64,000 nt of DNA from Pardosa pseudoannulata (GCA_032207245.1 CM063499.1:80310035-80374034); one strand, 5' to 3'; counted from the stretch's first letter, positions 48,403 through 59,029 are shown. The notes: generated by a model not told the origin, from the letters alone. Translations and numbers: made by a program.

Positions 48403-49311
48403 AAAAATTAATTGATCATTAGAAATAAATGACAGATCAGTCAAATCTTAAAGAAATTGAAGATCGGCGCGAAGTCTTCAGTTTTAGGCAATATCATATG
48501 CATTACAGATTTTTATCGTTCCCATTTTAAGCATTCCAATTTTTTTTCGTCGTGCGTTCGGCCTTTCGCCAGATTAACCATCCATTATATTCGAGGACGA
48601 TGGTATGAATGCAACAAAGTAGTACTGGTCAGTTTTGGATTTGCGCGCGTTTTCTGGAAAAATCCTAAGTTTTTGGCGTGTTCGTTTCGCGAAAGCAGGT
48701 CAAAGCTATACCTCGAACTTCCTTGAAAGAGAGGACTGGGTCAAGATCTCGAGAAAGAAAATGCTAGCCGATCACCGCTTCCTGTTGAGAATTAACCCCG
48801 GTCAAGGTCAACTCTCGCCCGATGCCAGAAACAGCAGTTTTTCTCCTTTTGGTGTCGAAGAAATTTTTCTTTTCTTTTTATTGTAAAGCGTATTTTAAAC
48901 TAGCATATAGCCCGAAATTTAGATATAGTTAGATATAACAAACCATTAATGGTTCACTATGGCTGATTTTTAATAATTTGGAGTTATTGCGTTTGTAAAC
49001 TGTTAAGGGATTAATTGCTCATAAATAAAAATGTCCGGTTTTCAAGTCGTTTTCTTTAATTAAGTAAGAGTATATAATTCTATTACGATGGCTCACTGTG
49101 CATTAATTAAACTCGCCATATAATGCAAGAAATACAATGTTTGGATAGATTACCTTTGTATTTTAGTAAATATCGTCAATATTTTCGCCAAATTGGCCTA
49201 GGGGAACCCAGTTCTTTAAATAGGGACTAAGGGATTAATTGCTCATAAATATAAATGTCCGGTTTTCAAGTCGTTTTCTTTAATTAAGTAAGAGTATATA
49301 ATTCTATTACG

Positions 49312-49452
49312 ATGGCTCACTGTGCATTAATTAAAGTCGCCAGAAAAAGCAAGAAATACAATGTTTGGATGGATTACCTTTGTGTTTTAGTAAATATCGC
49401 CAATATTTTCGCCAAATTGGCCAAGGGGAACTCAGTTCTTAAGTGGGGCTAA
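49312..49452 (+). CDS. micro-ORF, array 2 unit 2 (46 aa), hypothetical
   Basis: Same peptide as array 1 with Ile11 to Arg and Pro41 to Ser; the usual TAG is TGG, adding two residues before TAA. Confidence 0.2.
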   Translation: MAHCALIKVARKSKKYNVWMDYLCVLVNIANIFAKLAKGNSVLKWG

Positions 49453-49532
49453 TGGATTAATTGCTCATAAATATAAATGTCCAGTTTTCAAGTCGTTTCT
49501 TTAATTAAGTAAGAGTATATAATTCTATTACG

Positions 49533-49667
49533 ATGGCGCACTGTGCATTAATTAAAGTCGCCAGAAAAAGCAAGAAATACAATGTTTGGATGGATTACCT
49601 TTGTGTTTTAGTAAATATCGCCAATATTTTCGCCAAATTGGCCAAGGGGAACCCAGTTCTTAAATAG
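49533..49667 (+). CDS. micro-ORF, array 2 unit 3 (44 aa), hypothetical
   Basis: Ile11 to Arg; otherwise as array 1 unit 4. Confidence 0.2.
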   Translation: MAHCALIKVARKSKKYNVWMDYLCVLVNIANIFAKLAKGNPVLK

Positions 49668-49699
49668 GGACTAAGGAATTAATTGCTCATAAATATAAA

Positions 49700-50485
49700 C
49701 ATGGTTTCCGCGCACCTGGAAAGTCATGGAAAATCATGGATTTAGACAATAGATTAATTTTGTCATGGAAAGTCTTGATTTTTCAAGTAAAATGAGTAAA
49801 AGTCATGGAAAGTCATGGATCCACTATACTACGGATTAAAAAAAAGGCATTGAATTGTTTAATTCTATTTTTACTTGTCACTTGGCTGAAGTTACTGAGT
49901 TTGGTAATTATGTATTATCCTATCGACCATATTGCCAAGTAAAATTTGTTCACTAAGGAAACTCGAAGCAAGAAAGCTGAATGGGTGGGTAAATGTATAT
50001 TATTCAGGTTTTTTTTCTTAAATTGTAGATTAAAATTTTATTAATACAATAATAATTTTTTAATAAAAATTAGGTAAGATTTTTGCACAAAACATAAGTT
50101 TATGTCTAGGGATATTGCATATAAACATTATAGGGTTATATTTGGCTATTATTCATGGTCACCCGGATAATACCAAAGTACCCTGAATTCAAATTGGAAA
50201 CATTTTGATAGAAAAATGGCTATATGATTAAACTTAGGTATGTAGATACAACAATTTATTTTTATGTGAGTTTATTAACACTTATAAAGTAAGTTTATAG
50301 TTTTTTTATGATAAAATTCTTGTAATTTCTCTAAAAGCATATATTTCATTTGTATGTATGTCAGAAGTTTTATTCATATATACTTTTAACGAAAGCTTTT
50401 TAAAGTCATGGAAAATGATCTGCTAAATCAGGGAAAGTCATGAAAAGTCATGGATTTGAAAAATTTTATTTTGGCAGATACCCTG
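49700..50485 (+). repeat. ~785-bp dispersed repeat, 'GTCATGGAAA' family, copy 2
   Basis: Ends ...GGCAGATACCCTG. It interrupts array 2. See 46654-47423. Confidence 0.7.
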
Positions 50486-50549
50486 GCTATACTGGTTTGC
50501 TACGCGAGGGCTGATGACACTGGGGGGGGGGGCGAACGAGGCATGAATA

Positions 50550-50714
50550 AATGGTACAGTTCTCACTTTCGTAACCGTAGTTCGCAGGTTCGAATCCTGC
50601 TACTGGCTTGGATGTTCGTAGTCGTTCGGAATCGGCTTTAAGCAGTAGGTCTCGGTCTCATTAGCCCTCGTGGGCAAAAGAGTAAACCATAGCACTCGAA
50701 ACTAAGCTAAACTA
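50550..50714 (+). mobile_element. SINE S1, diverged
   Basis: B box GGTTCGAATCC at 50589; body TTGGATGTTCGTAGTCGTTC; tail CACTCGAAACTAAGC. Confidence 0.85.
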
Positions 50715-50835
50715 ATGAGACTGGTATCTGCTATTTAAAGCTGATAAAGAACAACAATGGTAACAGCTGGATTCGAACTCGCGAACTCCGTCATCGAAGA
50801 GCAGCACCCTACCATTCGCCCATCATCCGGAGAGG
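50715..50835 (-). mobile_element. SINE S1 head, inverted
   Basis: TGGATTCGAACTCGCGAAC is the B box in reverse and GCACCCTACCATTCGCCCATC the A-box region. It forms a tail-to-tail inverted pair with the preceding copy, about 150 bp before exon 2. Confidence 0.75.
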
Positions 50836-50982
50836 CGAACATTAATTCGCTTCTAAAATCCTCCGACGTACCTTCCTTTAAAAATTTCTCGAGCAATTAA
50901 AAAAATGCAAGTGTTCTTCGAATTATAACTTTACGATTTATATCTATACTTTTTTACTTACATCTTTTCTCTCTTTTTGCAG

Positions 50983-51227
50983 ACGTGTAAGGCTTTCTTA
51001 CCAGACATGTTGTCCGAGAACCACGGCCATCTAGTGTCCATCGCTAGCATGGCCGGATTGTCCGGTGTCGTACGTCTGACCGACTACTGCGCCAGCAAGT
51101 TCGCCGCCGTCGGTTTCGAAGAATCTCTGCGGTTGGAACTGTACGCTGACGGATACACCGGCGTGCATTCCACTGTCATCTGTCCCTATTTCATCAACAC
51201 TGGCATGTTCGATGGAGCGAAACCAGG
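50983..51227 (+). CDS. SDR16C-type dehydrogenase, exon 2 (catalytic exon)
   Basis: Continuation of the same dehydrogenase after a 33.7 kb intron. The acceptor is a pyrimidine tract ending TTTTTGCAG; the exon opens in phase 0 with TCKAFLPDM, which follows AHFW of exon 1 exactly as in family members (AHFW-TxKAFLPDM). Numbering through the join, Ser174 (in SIASMAG), Tyr187 and Lys191 (YCASK, the YxxxK motif) complete the catalytic tetrad with Asn146. The PYFINTGMF stretch is the usual cofactor/substrate segment after strand 6. The donor is CCAGG|GTAAGAG; 245 nt leaves phase 2. About 70 C-terminal residues are missing; I find no credible exon 3 up to 64000. Base composition is markedly more GC-rich than the surroundings, as expected for real coding sequence. 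Confidence 0.93.
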
Positions 51228-51300
51228 GTAAGAGGTATATGCTATGATGCTCTTATTGTTATTGTCTTTTTGTCCTTTTAAGGGTAAGGAGACCTTTTAA

Positions 51301-52052
51301 CCGTTTGAGTGAAGAGTTTTCTTGTATATATGCTAATAGTGCGGAATGAAATGCGTAGTAATTGATTTTGGAGAACAATAGAAATGGTTATAATTAACAC
51401 TAATTATTATGTAAGAAGTAATTTTTACCAACAAAAATAATCTTTATTCGCACTTAGTACAAGAATGTTTTGCTGCACAAATTCTATGAATTCTTTTTTT
51501 ACATATAGCGCAAATGAAGTCGGATCGTCTAATTCCATTACCATTTTTTTTTACTGCATACATCACATTGTCGCAAGTTTTTCTCATGCAATTTTTCTAA
51601 AGAAAACTTTGTACTTATTGGTAGTCTTCCTGTGGCATTTTTGCATTTTTCCTCCTCTCTAGCATCAATAATGTTCAGTATAACACTTGTTGAGAAAGTG
51701 AAAATACTTTCTAATTTCTATACAACAACGAAAAGTTGTTTTTTTACTACAAATAAATAAATAAATAAAACACGCTCATTTTGTCTACCGTACCACAATC
51801 CGCGACTCTACTGCATTACTACTTACCACTGTATTTTATTTTAATTCTTATATTATTAAAAATCACAATTCAGTAAAATGAATACAAACTGCGATTGATG
51901 TGAATTCAACTACTCACAATAATGCGAAAATTATACTAACCAACAGCAGTGTCTCCGCATTTTCGGTACAAAACAAAAGAAGCTATCGCGCTTCTCCGTA
52001 TTTTTGGCACATAACAAACGAAGCGCGATAGCGCTTCGCCGCACTCAAACAG
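51301..52052 (-). mobile_element. piggyBac deletion derivative (752 bp) in intron 2
   Basis: TTAA at 51297-51300 and 52053-52056. The TIR is C(C/T)GTTTGAGTG on both sides. A second inverted word, GAAGCGCGATAGCGCTTC, is near the right end. It carries a decayed transposase C-terminus. Confidence 0.8.
51444..51664 (-). pseudogene. piggyBac transposase C-terminal relic, frameshifted
   Basis: The minus strand reads ...GRLPISTKFSLEKLHEKN, LRQCDVCSKKKW, stop/frameshift, then DFICAICKKRIHRICAAKHS and CTKCE, stop. The series of CxxC pairs plus His matches the cysteine-rich finger ending piggyBac transposases. At least one frameshift and two stops break it. Confidence 0.65.
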
Positions 52053-52065
52053 TTAAGCAACTTTT

Positions 52066-53433
52066 AACCCCTTGCATGTCGAATATATCTCAGAAAAACG
52101 TGGCAAAAATTGGAATTATTTTTCTTTAATTTTGTTCGTGATTATATTCATATTAGAAATGGATTATTTTTGAAAAATTTCAAACGAAATAACTACTCTT
52201 TTTAGTATATTCTCATATATAGGAAATGTTAATGGATGACAGAAACTTTTGCTCAAATGACAGCAAAATAAAATCAAAAGCCATAATTTTCTGGTTAAAT
52301 ATAATAAGCTAATACAACAATATTATTATCTCTATCACGAATTTCCTCCGATCCCTTTGAATTTCCCAAATCTTTACAGTATCCGAAAAATGGCGATAAA
52401 CTGTCTCGAGGCAAAGTATCACTACCTATTGGGAAAATCGCAAATTAAATATGATGCATTGGACGAACTGATCTATAATTTTTTGGAGGATTTTTTTTTA
52501 ATCAAAACTATATTCTTCACCTCTATCCGTGAGATTTAAAAAAAAAATCTATTCAATCTATCACAGTCATTCTCAACAACTGTGCTGTGGCACTTTAGTG
52601 GGCCGCCAAATTTTAGAAATGTATATCTTTCGATTTTTATTTGACACTTCACATTTTCGACCAGAAAAGAAAATTTTTATTTCAAGAAATATTTTAAAGA
52701 TGTATGGACATCATAAGCGGAGAAAATTTGAAACATGTAGTAAACACAACGAAACGGACTGATTTTGTGTTGTATAGTATGGACTTACTTAAAACTTTAA
52801 TAAATAAATACTTTTTATAAATTTTTATGTATTTCCTAACAATTCGTTGTGGCGGAAACCTTTACAGACATATCTCCAGCGCACACACACATCCAGCCTA
52901 ATCCGATTGGCACACACTTCGGTTTGGTGCCCCGTGATCAAAATAGCCATTTTTATCTTTCTGTTATGTTCTCCAAAAATATAAATGATAAAGATATGGC
53001 TGATTTGCTTTATGTCTTAAGTATGAGTTATTTTCAGCTTATCAGAAAGGAAATGTCTGCACGACTGTATGCGAGTTCTCTTTGATAAACTGAAATGATT
53101 GGAGAAAAATGATGAATACTAACCTTTTTATAAGGCACTGGGACATAATTTATCACCGCATAAAAAAGTAGTCCCGAAAAATCACGGAGAATCCTGCTGC
53201 ATTTTATTTTCAGTTTCTAGCTTTGAAATTGGTAAATAAATCCCCCATATAATAATAGCCTAAGTTATCTGTCCGTCTGTCCTCGAATTTATGAAGCGGT
53301 TGGACCTGGAATGGATAGAGGCATCCATATTGGATTCTTGATGATCAAAATTCAAAGAGAGTAAAGTTTATCTTTTTAAAGTTGTAAAGTTTTTCTTTTA
53401 AAGTTTATCTTGTAAAGTTTTTCTTTTAAAGTT
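52066..53433 (+). repeat. 1.35-kb tandem duplication, unit 1
   Basis: Starts with the TTAA-type repeat end TTAACCCCTTGCATG (family X, see 4160-5909), then CAGTCATTCTCAACAACTGTG at 52562 (hAT-like word), a 78-codon frame at 52849-53085 and a Helitron-1 5' end at 53246-53370. The second unit begins near 53434. Confidence 0.85.
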
Positions 53434-54775
53434 CTCAGAAAAACGTGGCAAAAATTGGAATTATTTTTCTTTAATTTTGTTCGTGATTATCATCATATTA
53501 GAAATGGATTATTTTCGAAAAATGCAAAATTTCAAACGAAATAACTACTTTTTTTAATATATTCTCATATATAGGAAATGTTAATGGATGACAGAAACTT
53601 TTGCTCAAATGACAGCAAAATAAAATCAAAAGCCATAATTTTCTGATTAAATATAATAAGCTAATACAACAATATTATTATCTCTATCACGAATTCCTGC
53701 AGATTCCTTTGAATTTCCCAAATCTTTACAGAATCCGAGAAATGGCGCTAAACTGTCTCGAGGCAAAGTATCACTACCTATTGGGGAAATGGCAAATTAA
53801 ATATGATGCATTGGATGAACTGATCTATAATTTTTTGGAGGATTTTTTTTTTAAATCAAAACTATATTCATCTCTATCCGTGAGATTAAAAAAAAAAAAA
53901 AATTATTCTATCTGTCTCAGTCATTCTCAACAACTGTGCTGTGGCACTTTTGTGGGCCGCCAAATTTTAGAAATGTATATTTTTCGATTTTTTATTTGAC
54001 ACTTCACATTTTCGACCGGAAAGGAAAATTTTTATTTCAAGAAATATTTTAAAGATATATGGACATCATAAGCGGAGAAAATTTGAAACATGTAGTAAAC
54101 ACAACGAAACGGACTGATTTTGAGTTGTATAGTATGGACTTACTTAAAACTTTAATAAATAAATACTTTTTATAAATTTTTATGTATTTCCTAACAATTC
54201 GTTGTGGCGGAAACCTTTACAGACATATCTCCAGCGCACACACACATCCAGCCTAATCCGATTGGCACACACTTCGGTTTGGTGCCCCGTGATCAAAATA
54301 GCCATTTTTATCTTTCTGTTATGTTCTCCAAAAATATAAATGATAAAGATATGGCTGATTTGCTTTATGTCTTAAGTATGAGTTATTTTCAGCTTATCAG
54401 AAAGGAAATGTCTGCACGACTGTATGCGAGTTCTCTTTGATAAACTGAAATGATTGGAGAAAAATGATGAATACTAACCTTTTTATAAGGCACTGGGACA
54501 TAATTTATCACCGCATAAAAAAGTAGTCCCGAAAAATCACGGAGAATCCTGCTGCATTTTATTTTCAGTTTCTAGCTTTGAAATTGGTAAATAAATCCCC
54601 CATATAATAATAGCCTAAGTTATCTGTCCGTCTGTCCTCGAATTTATGAAGCGGTTGGACCTGGAATGGATAGAGGCATCCATATTGGATTCTTGATGAT
54701 CAAAATTCAAAGAGAGTAAAGTTTATCTTTTTAAAGTTGTAAAGTTTTTCTTTTAAAGTTTTTATCTTTTATTTA
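53434..54775 (+). repeat. 1.35-kb tandem duplication, unit 2
   Basis: Nearly identical to unit 1 (offset 1345-1355 bp; differences are mostly small indels in homopolymers). The 78-codon frame (54204-54440, GTG start) is identical in both copies but resembles no protein I know. The high identity indicates a recent duplication. Confidence 0.9.
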
Positions 54776-55701
54776 AAGTTAAACTATCAGTCCGATTCTA
54801 AAATAAATTGATATAAATAAGCTTCCTATCAAAGCAAAAATATTGCCGTCTTTAAAACGTTCGAACTCCACCCCTTCCCCTCTTTTCGATCGTTTAATGC
54901 CATTATTTTCGAGCTCTACTTTCCCCGGTTAAAAGCAGGTAATTAAACTTAGCGATTTATTCCCCTATATAATAATAGCCTAAGTTATTTGTACGTCTGT
55001 CGTCGATTTTATGAAGCGGTTGGACCTGGAATGGATAGAGGCATCCATAGTTAGCAAAATTCAAAGAGAGTAATGTTTATCTTCTCCTAAACTATCGATC
55101 CGATTCTAAAATAAATTGGTATAAATAGGCTTCATATCACAGAGAAAAATACTACATCTTTAAAACGTTCGAAATCCACCCCTTCCCCTCTTTTCGAGCA
55201 TTTAATGCCATTATTTCAAATCCTATTTTCCCCAGTTAAGGGTAGGCAATTAAATTTATCAATTTATCACATAATAAATAGGTAAAAATAATTTTTTTCT
55301 AGCATTATGATGTCATTCCTTTAACCATCTCATTGAATCATTTCTTATTTTAAATTATGCCTTATTTTCATACGTTTTATCATTGAACTTAGATATGACG
55401 TAAATAATTTTCTTTTATATTTGGCTTAAATAATTGATTAGGTACATATGTGATAATTTTAAATTGAATAATCGATTATTTTTTGTTGCAAGATAATTCT
55501 CAGCCAAAAAACAAACCATTTTTTTACCTGCCTCATAGCGTACTTTACAATTTTGGAAAATTAAAAATTTTACTGATCCCGTCATATGACGGGCTATATG
55601 CTAGTCACATAATAAATGGGTAAAAATAACATTTTTCTAGCATTATGACGTCATTATTTTAACCATCCCATTTCACCATTTTTTATTTTAAATTATTTAA
55701 A
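54599..55701 (+). mobile_element. Helitron family 1 copy, host of a nested Helitron
   Basis: TCCCCCATATAATAATAGCC start. The interior is interrupted at AGCGATTTAT (54960) and resumes at TCACATAATAAATGGG (55605). It is lost at the SINE near 55710. Its first part belongs to duplication unit 2. Confidence 0.8.
54961..55604 (+). mobile_element. Helitron family 1 copy (644 bp) nested precisely in another
   Basis: TCCCCTATATAATAATAGCC to CCCGTCATATGACGGG-CTATATG-CTAG with a perfect 16-bp palindrome. Removing it restores GATTTATCACATAATAAA of the older copy with no target duplication. Confidence 0.92.
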
Positions 55702-55714
55702 TGAAATATAAAGG

Positions 55715-55945
55715 ACGACTTTTTGCTCAAGTGGGTATTCGTCATTTTCAAGCAGGGACCCAGCAGAAGACCCATAGATTTGGCCGGCCACCCCAGAGTT
55801 ATTGATTGAGAACTTGTGATCACGAACCTATTTTACTTGGTCCAGCCACCTTTAACGAACACGGCGGATCTTAGGCTGGGTTCCGAACCCGCAACCTCTC
55901 AGGTACGAGATCGTTGTCTTTGCCGACTGAGCTACCGCCGCTCCT
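55715..55945 (-). mobile_element. tRNA-derived SINE, second family (S2)
   Basis: Minus strand: GGCGGTAGCTCAGTCGGCAA (A box TAGCTCAGTCGG) and GGTTGCGGGTTCGGAACCC (B box), then a ~130-bp body. The tRNA part is diverged and the tail unrelated to S1. Confidence 0.75.
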
Positions 55946-56016
55946 ACTGCATTATAGATGAGGAGTGGCCGTGTATAAGGACAATAAGAGCCACATTCCA
56001 ATTATTCGTTATTTAA

Positions 56017-56282
56017 CACTAAACATACCATATAACGGGTCAAATGACCCATAAGGTTTATGTAAAAAATGCGATGGGAAATGAATTAAAAATTCTTATT
56101 CTTTGTATTTGCAATACATAAAAATTGACAATATACAATTTTGTTTAATTATAATAAAATTTATTTGCCTATTTCCTTCTAATTTTAATATTTCATACAT
56201 TTATAATAAAAAAAAATAAAGTCTGGTCATTTGACCGGCTATGGTAGAAATAGGTATGTATTAAGTGTTGGTATGTTTAGTG
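56017..56282 (+). mobile_element. piggyBac-like MITE (266 bp)
   Basis: TTAA at 56013-56016 and 56283-56286. Perfect 14-bp TIR CACTAAACATACCA. Subterminal palindromes GGGTCAAATGACCC at the left and GGTCATTTGACC at the right. Confidence 0.92.
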
Positions 56283-56289
56283 TTAAAGA

Positions 56290-57885
56290 ACCTCATTACA
56301 GTTAACCGTGAAACTTCTCCTCTAGAATCTCAGTCACAAAAACTAAAATTTGTGCGAGAACAAAATTCAGTTACGAATTACATTTTATTTAACTCTTTAA
56401 TGCCTTGCGTATCGTTTTTGATACGGCTAAAAAATAGCTGGTAGAGTTTTTATGTTTTCTTAGAACAAATTTTCATTTTGAGAGTAGGTAATGGGCAATC
56501 TTATAAACAATCTACAAGGTTCGTGCTTAATTTCGAAACGTGTTCTTAAGGCCTTAAAAAGTGCTTAAAGAGTGAAGGAAAGAAAATGTTTTTCGTTGTA
56601 TAAGACAAAGAAATTCCTTATACTATCTTGATACTGGCATCACGTCTATAGAAGATTATAAATTAATTCAGTATTAAAATAGTAAGCGATAACTAGTTTT
56701 GCCTTTGTCATTCGAATAGGCGATCCATCAGTTGTTTGGTTTTAGTCAATTAAGATCATTAAAGATATTATTTTTATAAATCATATATGTAAATCTTATA
56801 TAATATGTAATCTTATTAAATCTTATACAAGTTATAATTTTCTGAGATCTAACATTAAAGAGTAGAAAACGTTTTTATAGGTTTTCTAAGAACCTTTCTC
56901 CTAAGGTTTCTTCTAAAGTTAAGTCCAACAAACAATATGGTTCCTAAAAGTTTAATATAATAAAGTTCAAATGTATTGGTGAATTTATTTATTTTTTTTT
57001 TAATTAGGCAAATTGAAGAAGCATCTGATTTGAATCTGTTTTAATTTTTTTTTTTTACTAGGAAAACTTAAGTACTTGTTTATATTGATAAAAAGTTATT
57101 TAGATACTTTCATATTTCATATTTAGATACTTGTTTTTGTATTAAGTAAGTCAGAACATTCATTTTTAATAGTTATTCAACTACCTCTTTTCTTCCTCTT
57201 TTTTTTTTTTTTTTTTTTTTTTCTCCATTTTCCCTCTTTTTCCCCAAAATTTTGACTTCTGTGTCAACAATGATTTCCAACTTATACACACTCTCTTTTG
57301 TTCATGTTTTTGTTGAATCTAATGTAATAACCATTATTTTATCTGACATGTTTCTGATAAGAGGTGCTTAAAAAGTTTGAACGGTGCTTAATTTTTTCCA
57401 TTAAAAAAGTGTACGAACCATGATCTACGATTTTTTCAAGTAATTTCTATTATTTATATTTTTTTTCATTTAGATCTAGATTTTATGATTTTTTGATCAG
57501 CGCTCATAAATTTACTTTTTCGGCAGGTATAGACTGAGATCATGACAAATTTGCTTTTTCCATTACACTACAGCATTTTGCAGAGATTATTTTACCTGCA
57601 ATATCAAATAAATCTTTTTTCAGGAAGTTTTCCCTTTTTTTTTTTTTTTTTTTTTATAAATGTCACTCTATGTTTAAAACGATAACTGATCACTAACGTG
57701 ACATGCTCTAGTATTCAAAATTGTTTGATCTTCAAATTTATTTCGTTCTGTACAGTCCATATTAACTTAGATTTAAGATAGGCTACGAAATGTAATCGGC
57801 AGAAATGACTTGGGAATTAATGGGTTAAACAAATTGGTGTTTAGTTACATAATTTTACTAAAACAGTGGAGTGTGAATTATATGT
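56290..57885. other. AT-rich sequence; possible degenerate TTAA element
   Basis: TTAACTCTTTAATGCC followed by CGTATCGTTTTTGATACG at 56392 and ...GGGAATTAATGGGTTAA at 57826 might be ends of an old piggyBac-like element, but the TIRs match poorly. Poly-T runs at 57200 and 57638. No gene seen. Confidence 0.3.
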
Positions 57886-57887
57886 TC

Positions 57888-58062
57888 CGGTTAGGTGGTC
57901 AACCTGACGTGGAACCCCAGTGTTTAGTTCCCAAGCATGTTTGGTCCTCAAATCGCCCACCTACTGAAAGGTTGAAAGGCTGAGTCAACCTTGCCCAGAC
58001 TGAGGATCGAACCTCGGACCTCTGTCTTGGGAAAACAAAACGCTACACCAACTCCGCTTGCT
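57888..58062 (-). mobile_element. tRNA-derived SINE, third family (S3)
   Basis: Minus strand: GCGGAGTTGGTGTAGCG (A-box-like), then GGTCCGAGGTTCGATCCTC (B box), then a ~120-bp body ending GACCACCTAACCGG. Confidence 0.7.
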
Positions 58063-58140
58063 TTGGGCCCAATACAGTATTTTATTAATTCCGCAACAAT
58101 GCCATTTTGTGATTAAATTCTAAGGATAACATTTGTATTT

Positions 58141-58855
58141 GTATATGGCCTTACGGTAGGGTGCTGCTCTTCGGTACTATAGCCTGCAGGCATGCCATCT
58201 ACTCCGGATAAATGAGAAAAATAGATAACTCCGGATACTCCTCAGATTGCTCCAGAAAAGACCAAAACTTTTGAAGAACTGAAAGATTACAATTCAGCAA
58301 TTAAATACAAACTTTTACAAAAAATAACGCTGAATATTACTCTTTCCACACAGTAATGCTGCATGTTTTCAGTACTGTACTGAAAAACCAAACTGAATTG
58401 AGGTCAAATTTGAGTAGACAAACTCTAGATTCCCTGATGATTGATAAATGGAAATATTTGAATCAGGGTCAATGTTGCTATAAGTAACACTGTTCTGAAA
58501 AATAAGTTGCTAAAGTTAAAAAATAAACTACTCATACATTTTTAAATGCATAAATTTTAATTTACCTTTTTACAATGTACTACTGTGTAAATATTTTAAG
58601 TTTAATTGTAATTTAGAAACCAATAATATATGTTCTTATGTATAATCTGTAATTAGCATGCTAAAATTTCTAGCCACGCTGTTGCTTCTGACAGAAGTGC
58701 CTGAATGTTGGCATGTCTGTAGCCTGCAGGTTCAAATCCCGCTGCTGGCGTGGATGTTTGTAGCCTTTCGGAATCGGCTTTAAGCAGTAACCCGATCTCG
58801 TAAGCCCTCGTGCACCAATAAAATAGTCCGTAGCGCCTTAAATCAAACCTTAAAT
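58141..58855 (+). mobile_element. SINE S1 split by a ~530-bp insertion
   Basis: The left half (GGCCTTACGGTAGGGTGCTG...TATAGCCTGCAGG) ends at 58190. The right half resumes TAGCCTGCAGGTTCAAATCC at 58720 and runs to the tail near 58855. Confidence 0.8.
58187..58719. mobile_element. hAT-like MITE inserted in the SINE
   Basis: Ends CAGGCATGCCATC and, in reverse, CAGACATGCCAAC. The SINE word TAGCCTG (up to TAGCCTGCAGG, 11 bp) is repeated on both sides, so the duplication is 7-11 bp depending on where the ends are set. No coding sequence. Confidence 0.6.
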
Positions 58856-59029
58856 AAATCTAACTTTTTAAAGAGTTATCTTACAAAACTGTCTGGTAGA
58901 ATCAGTAAAATGTTAAAATTTAATAATATTAAAAGTCCTAACTAACAAGAATAAAATAAAAATACTTTTAGAAATTGATTAGTTTCCGTTTACTCTTTTG
59001 CATACATATATTTTACTTATCTATTAGCT

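Larger units (their letters stand above)
48937..49699 (+). repeat. tandem array 2, same ~223-bp unit (3 units plus a stub)
   Basis: Same leader as array 1 (ATTAATGGTTCACTATGGCTG...), then units with ATGs at 49088 (stop after 11 codons), 49312 and 49533. The last unit is broken at 49699 by the GTCATGGAAA repeat. A Helitron-1 3' end fragment (CTAGCATATAGCCCG, 48901-48916) lies just before it. Confidence 0.9.
17277..50982 (+). other. intron 1 of the SDR gene (33.7 kb), transposon-filled
   Basis: Bounded by GTATGT...TTTGCAG and phase 0 on both sides. It holds most of the mobile elements listed below: hAT, Helitron, piggyBac-like, mariner, SINE and LINE pieces plus two tandem arrays. No host exon could be recognised inside it. 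17277-20050 is AT-rich with only poly-A and simple runs. Confidence 0.85.

Noticed and set aside
52849..53085. real gene, because the 78-codon frame is identical in the duplicate at 54204
   Set aside because: The duplication is nearly identical throughout, so identity of the frame is not evidence of selection; the start is GTG and no motif is seen.
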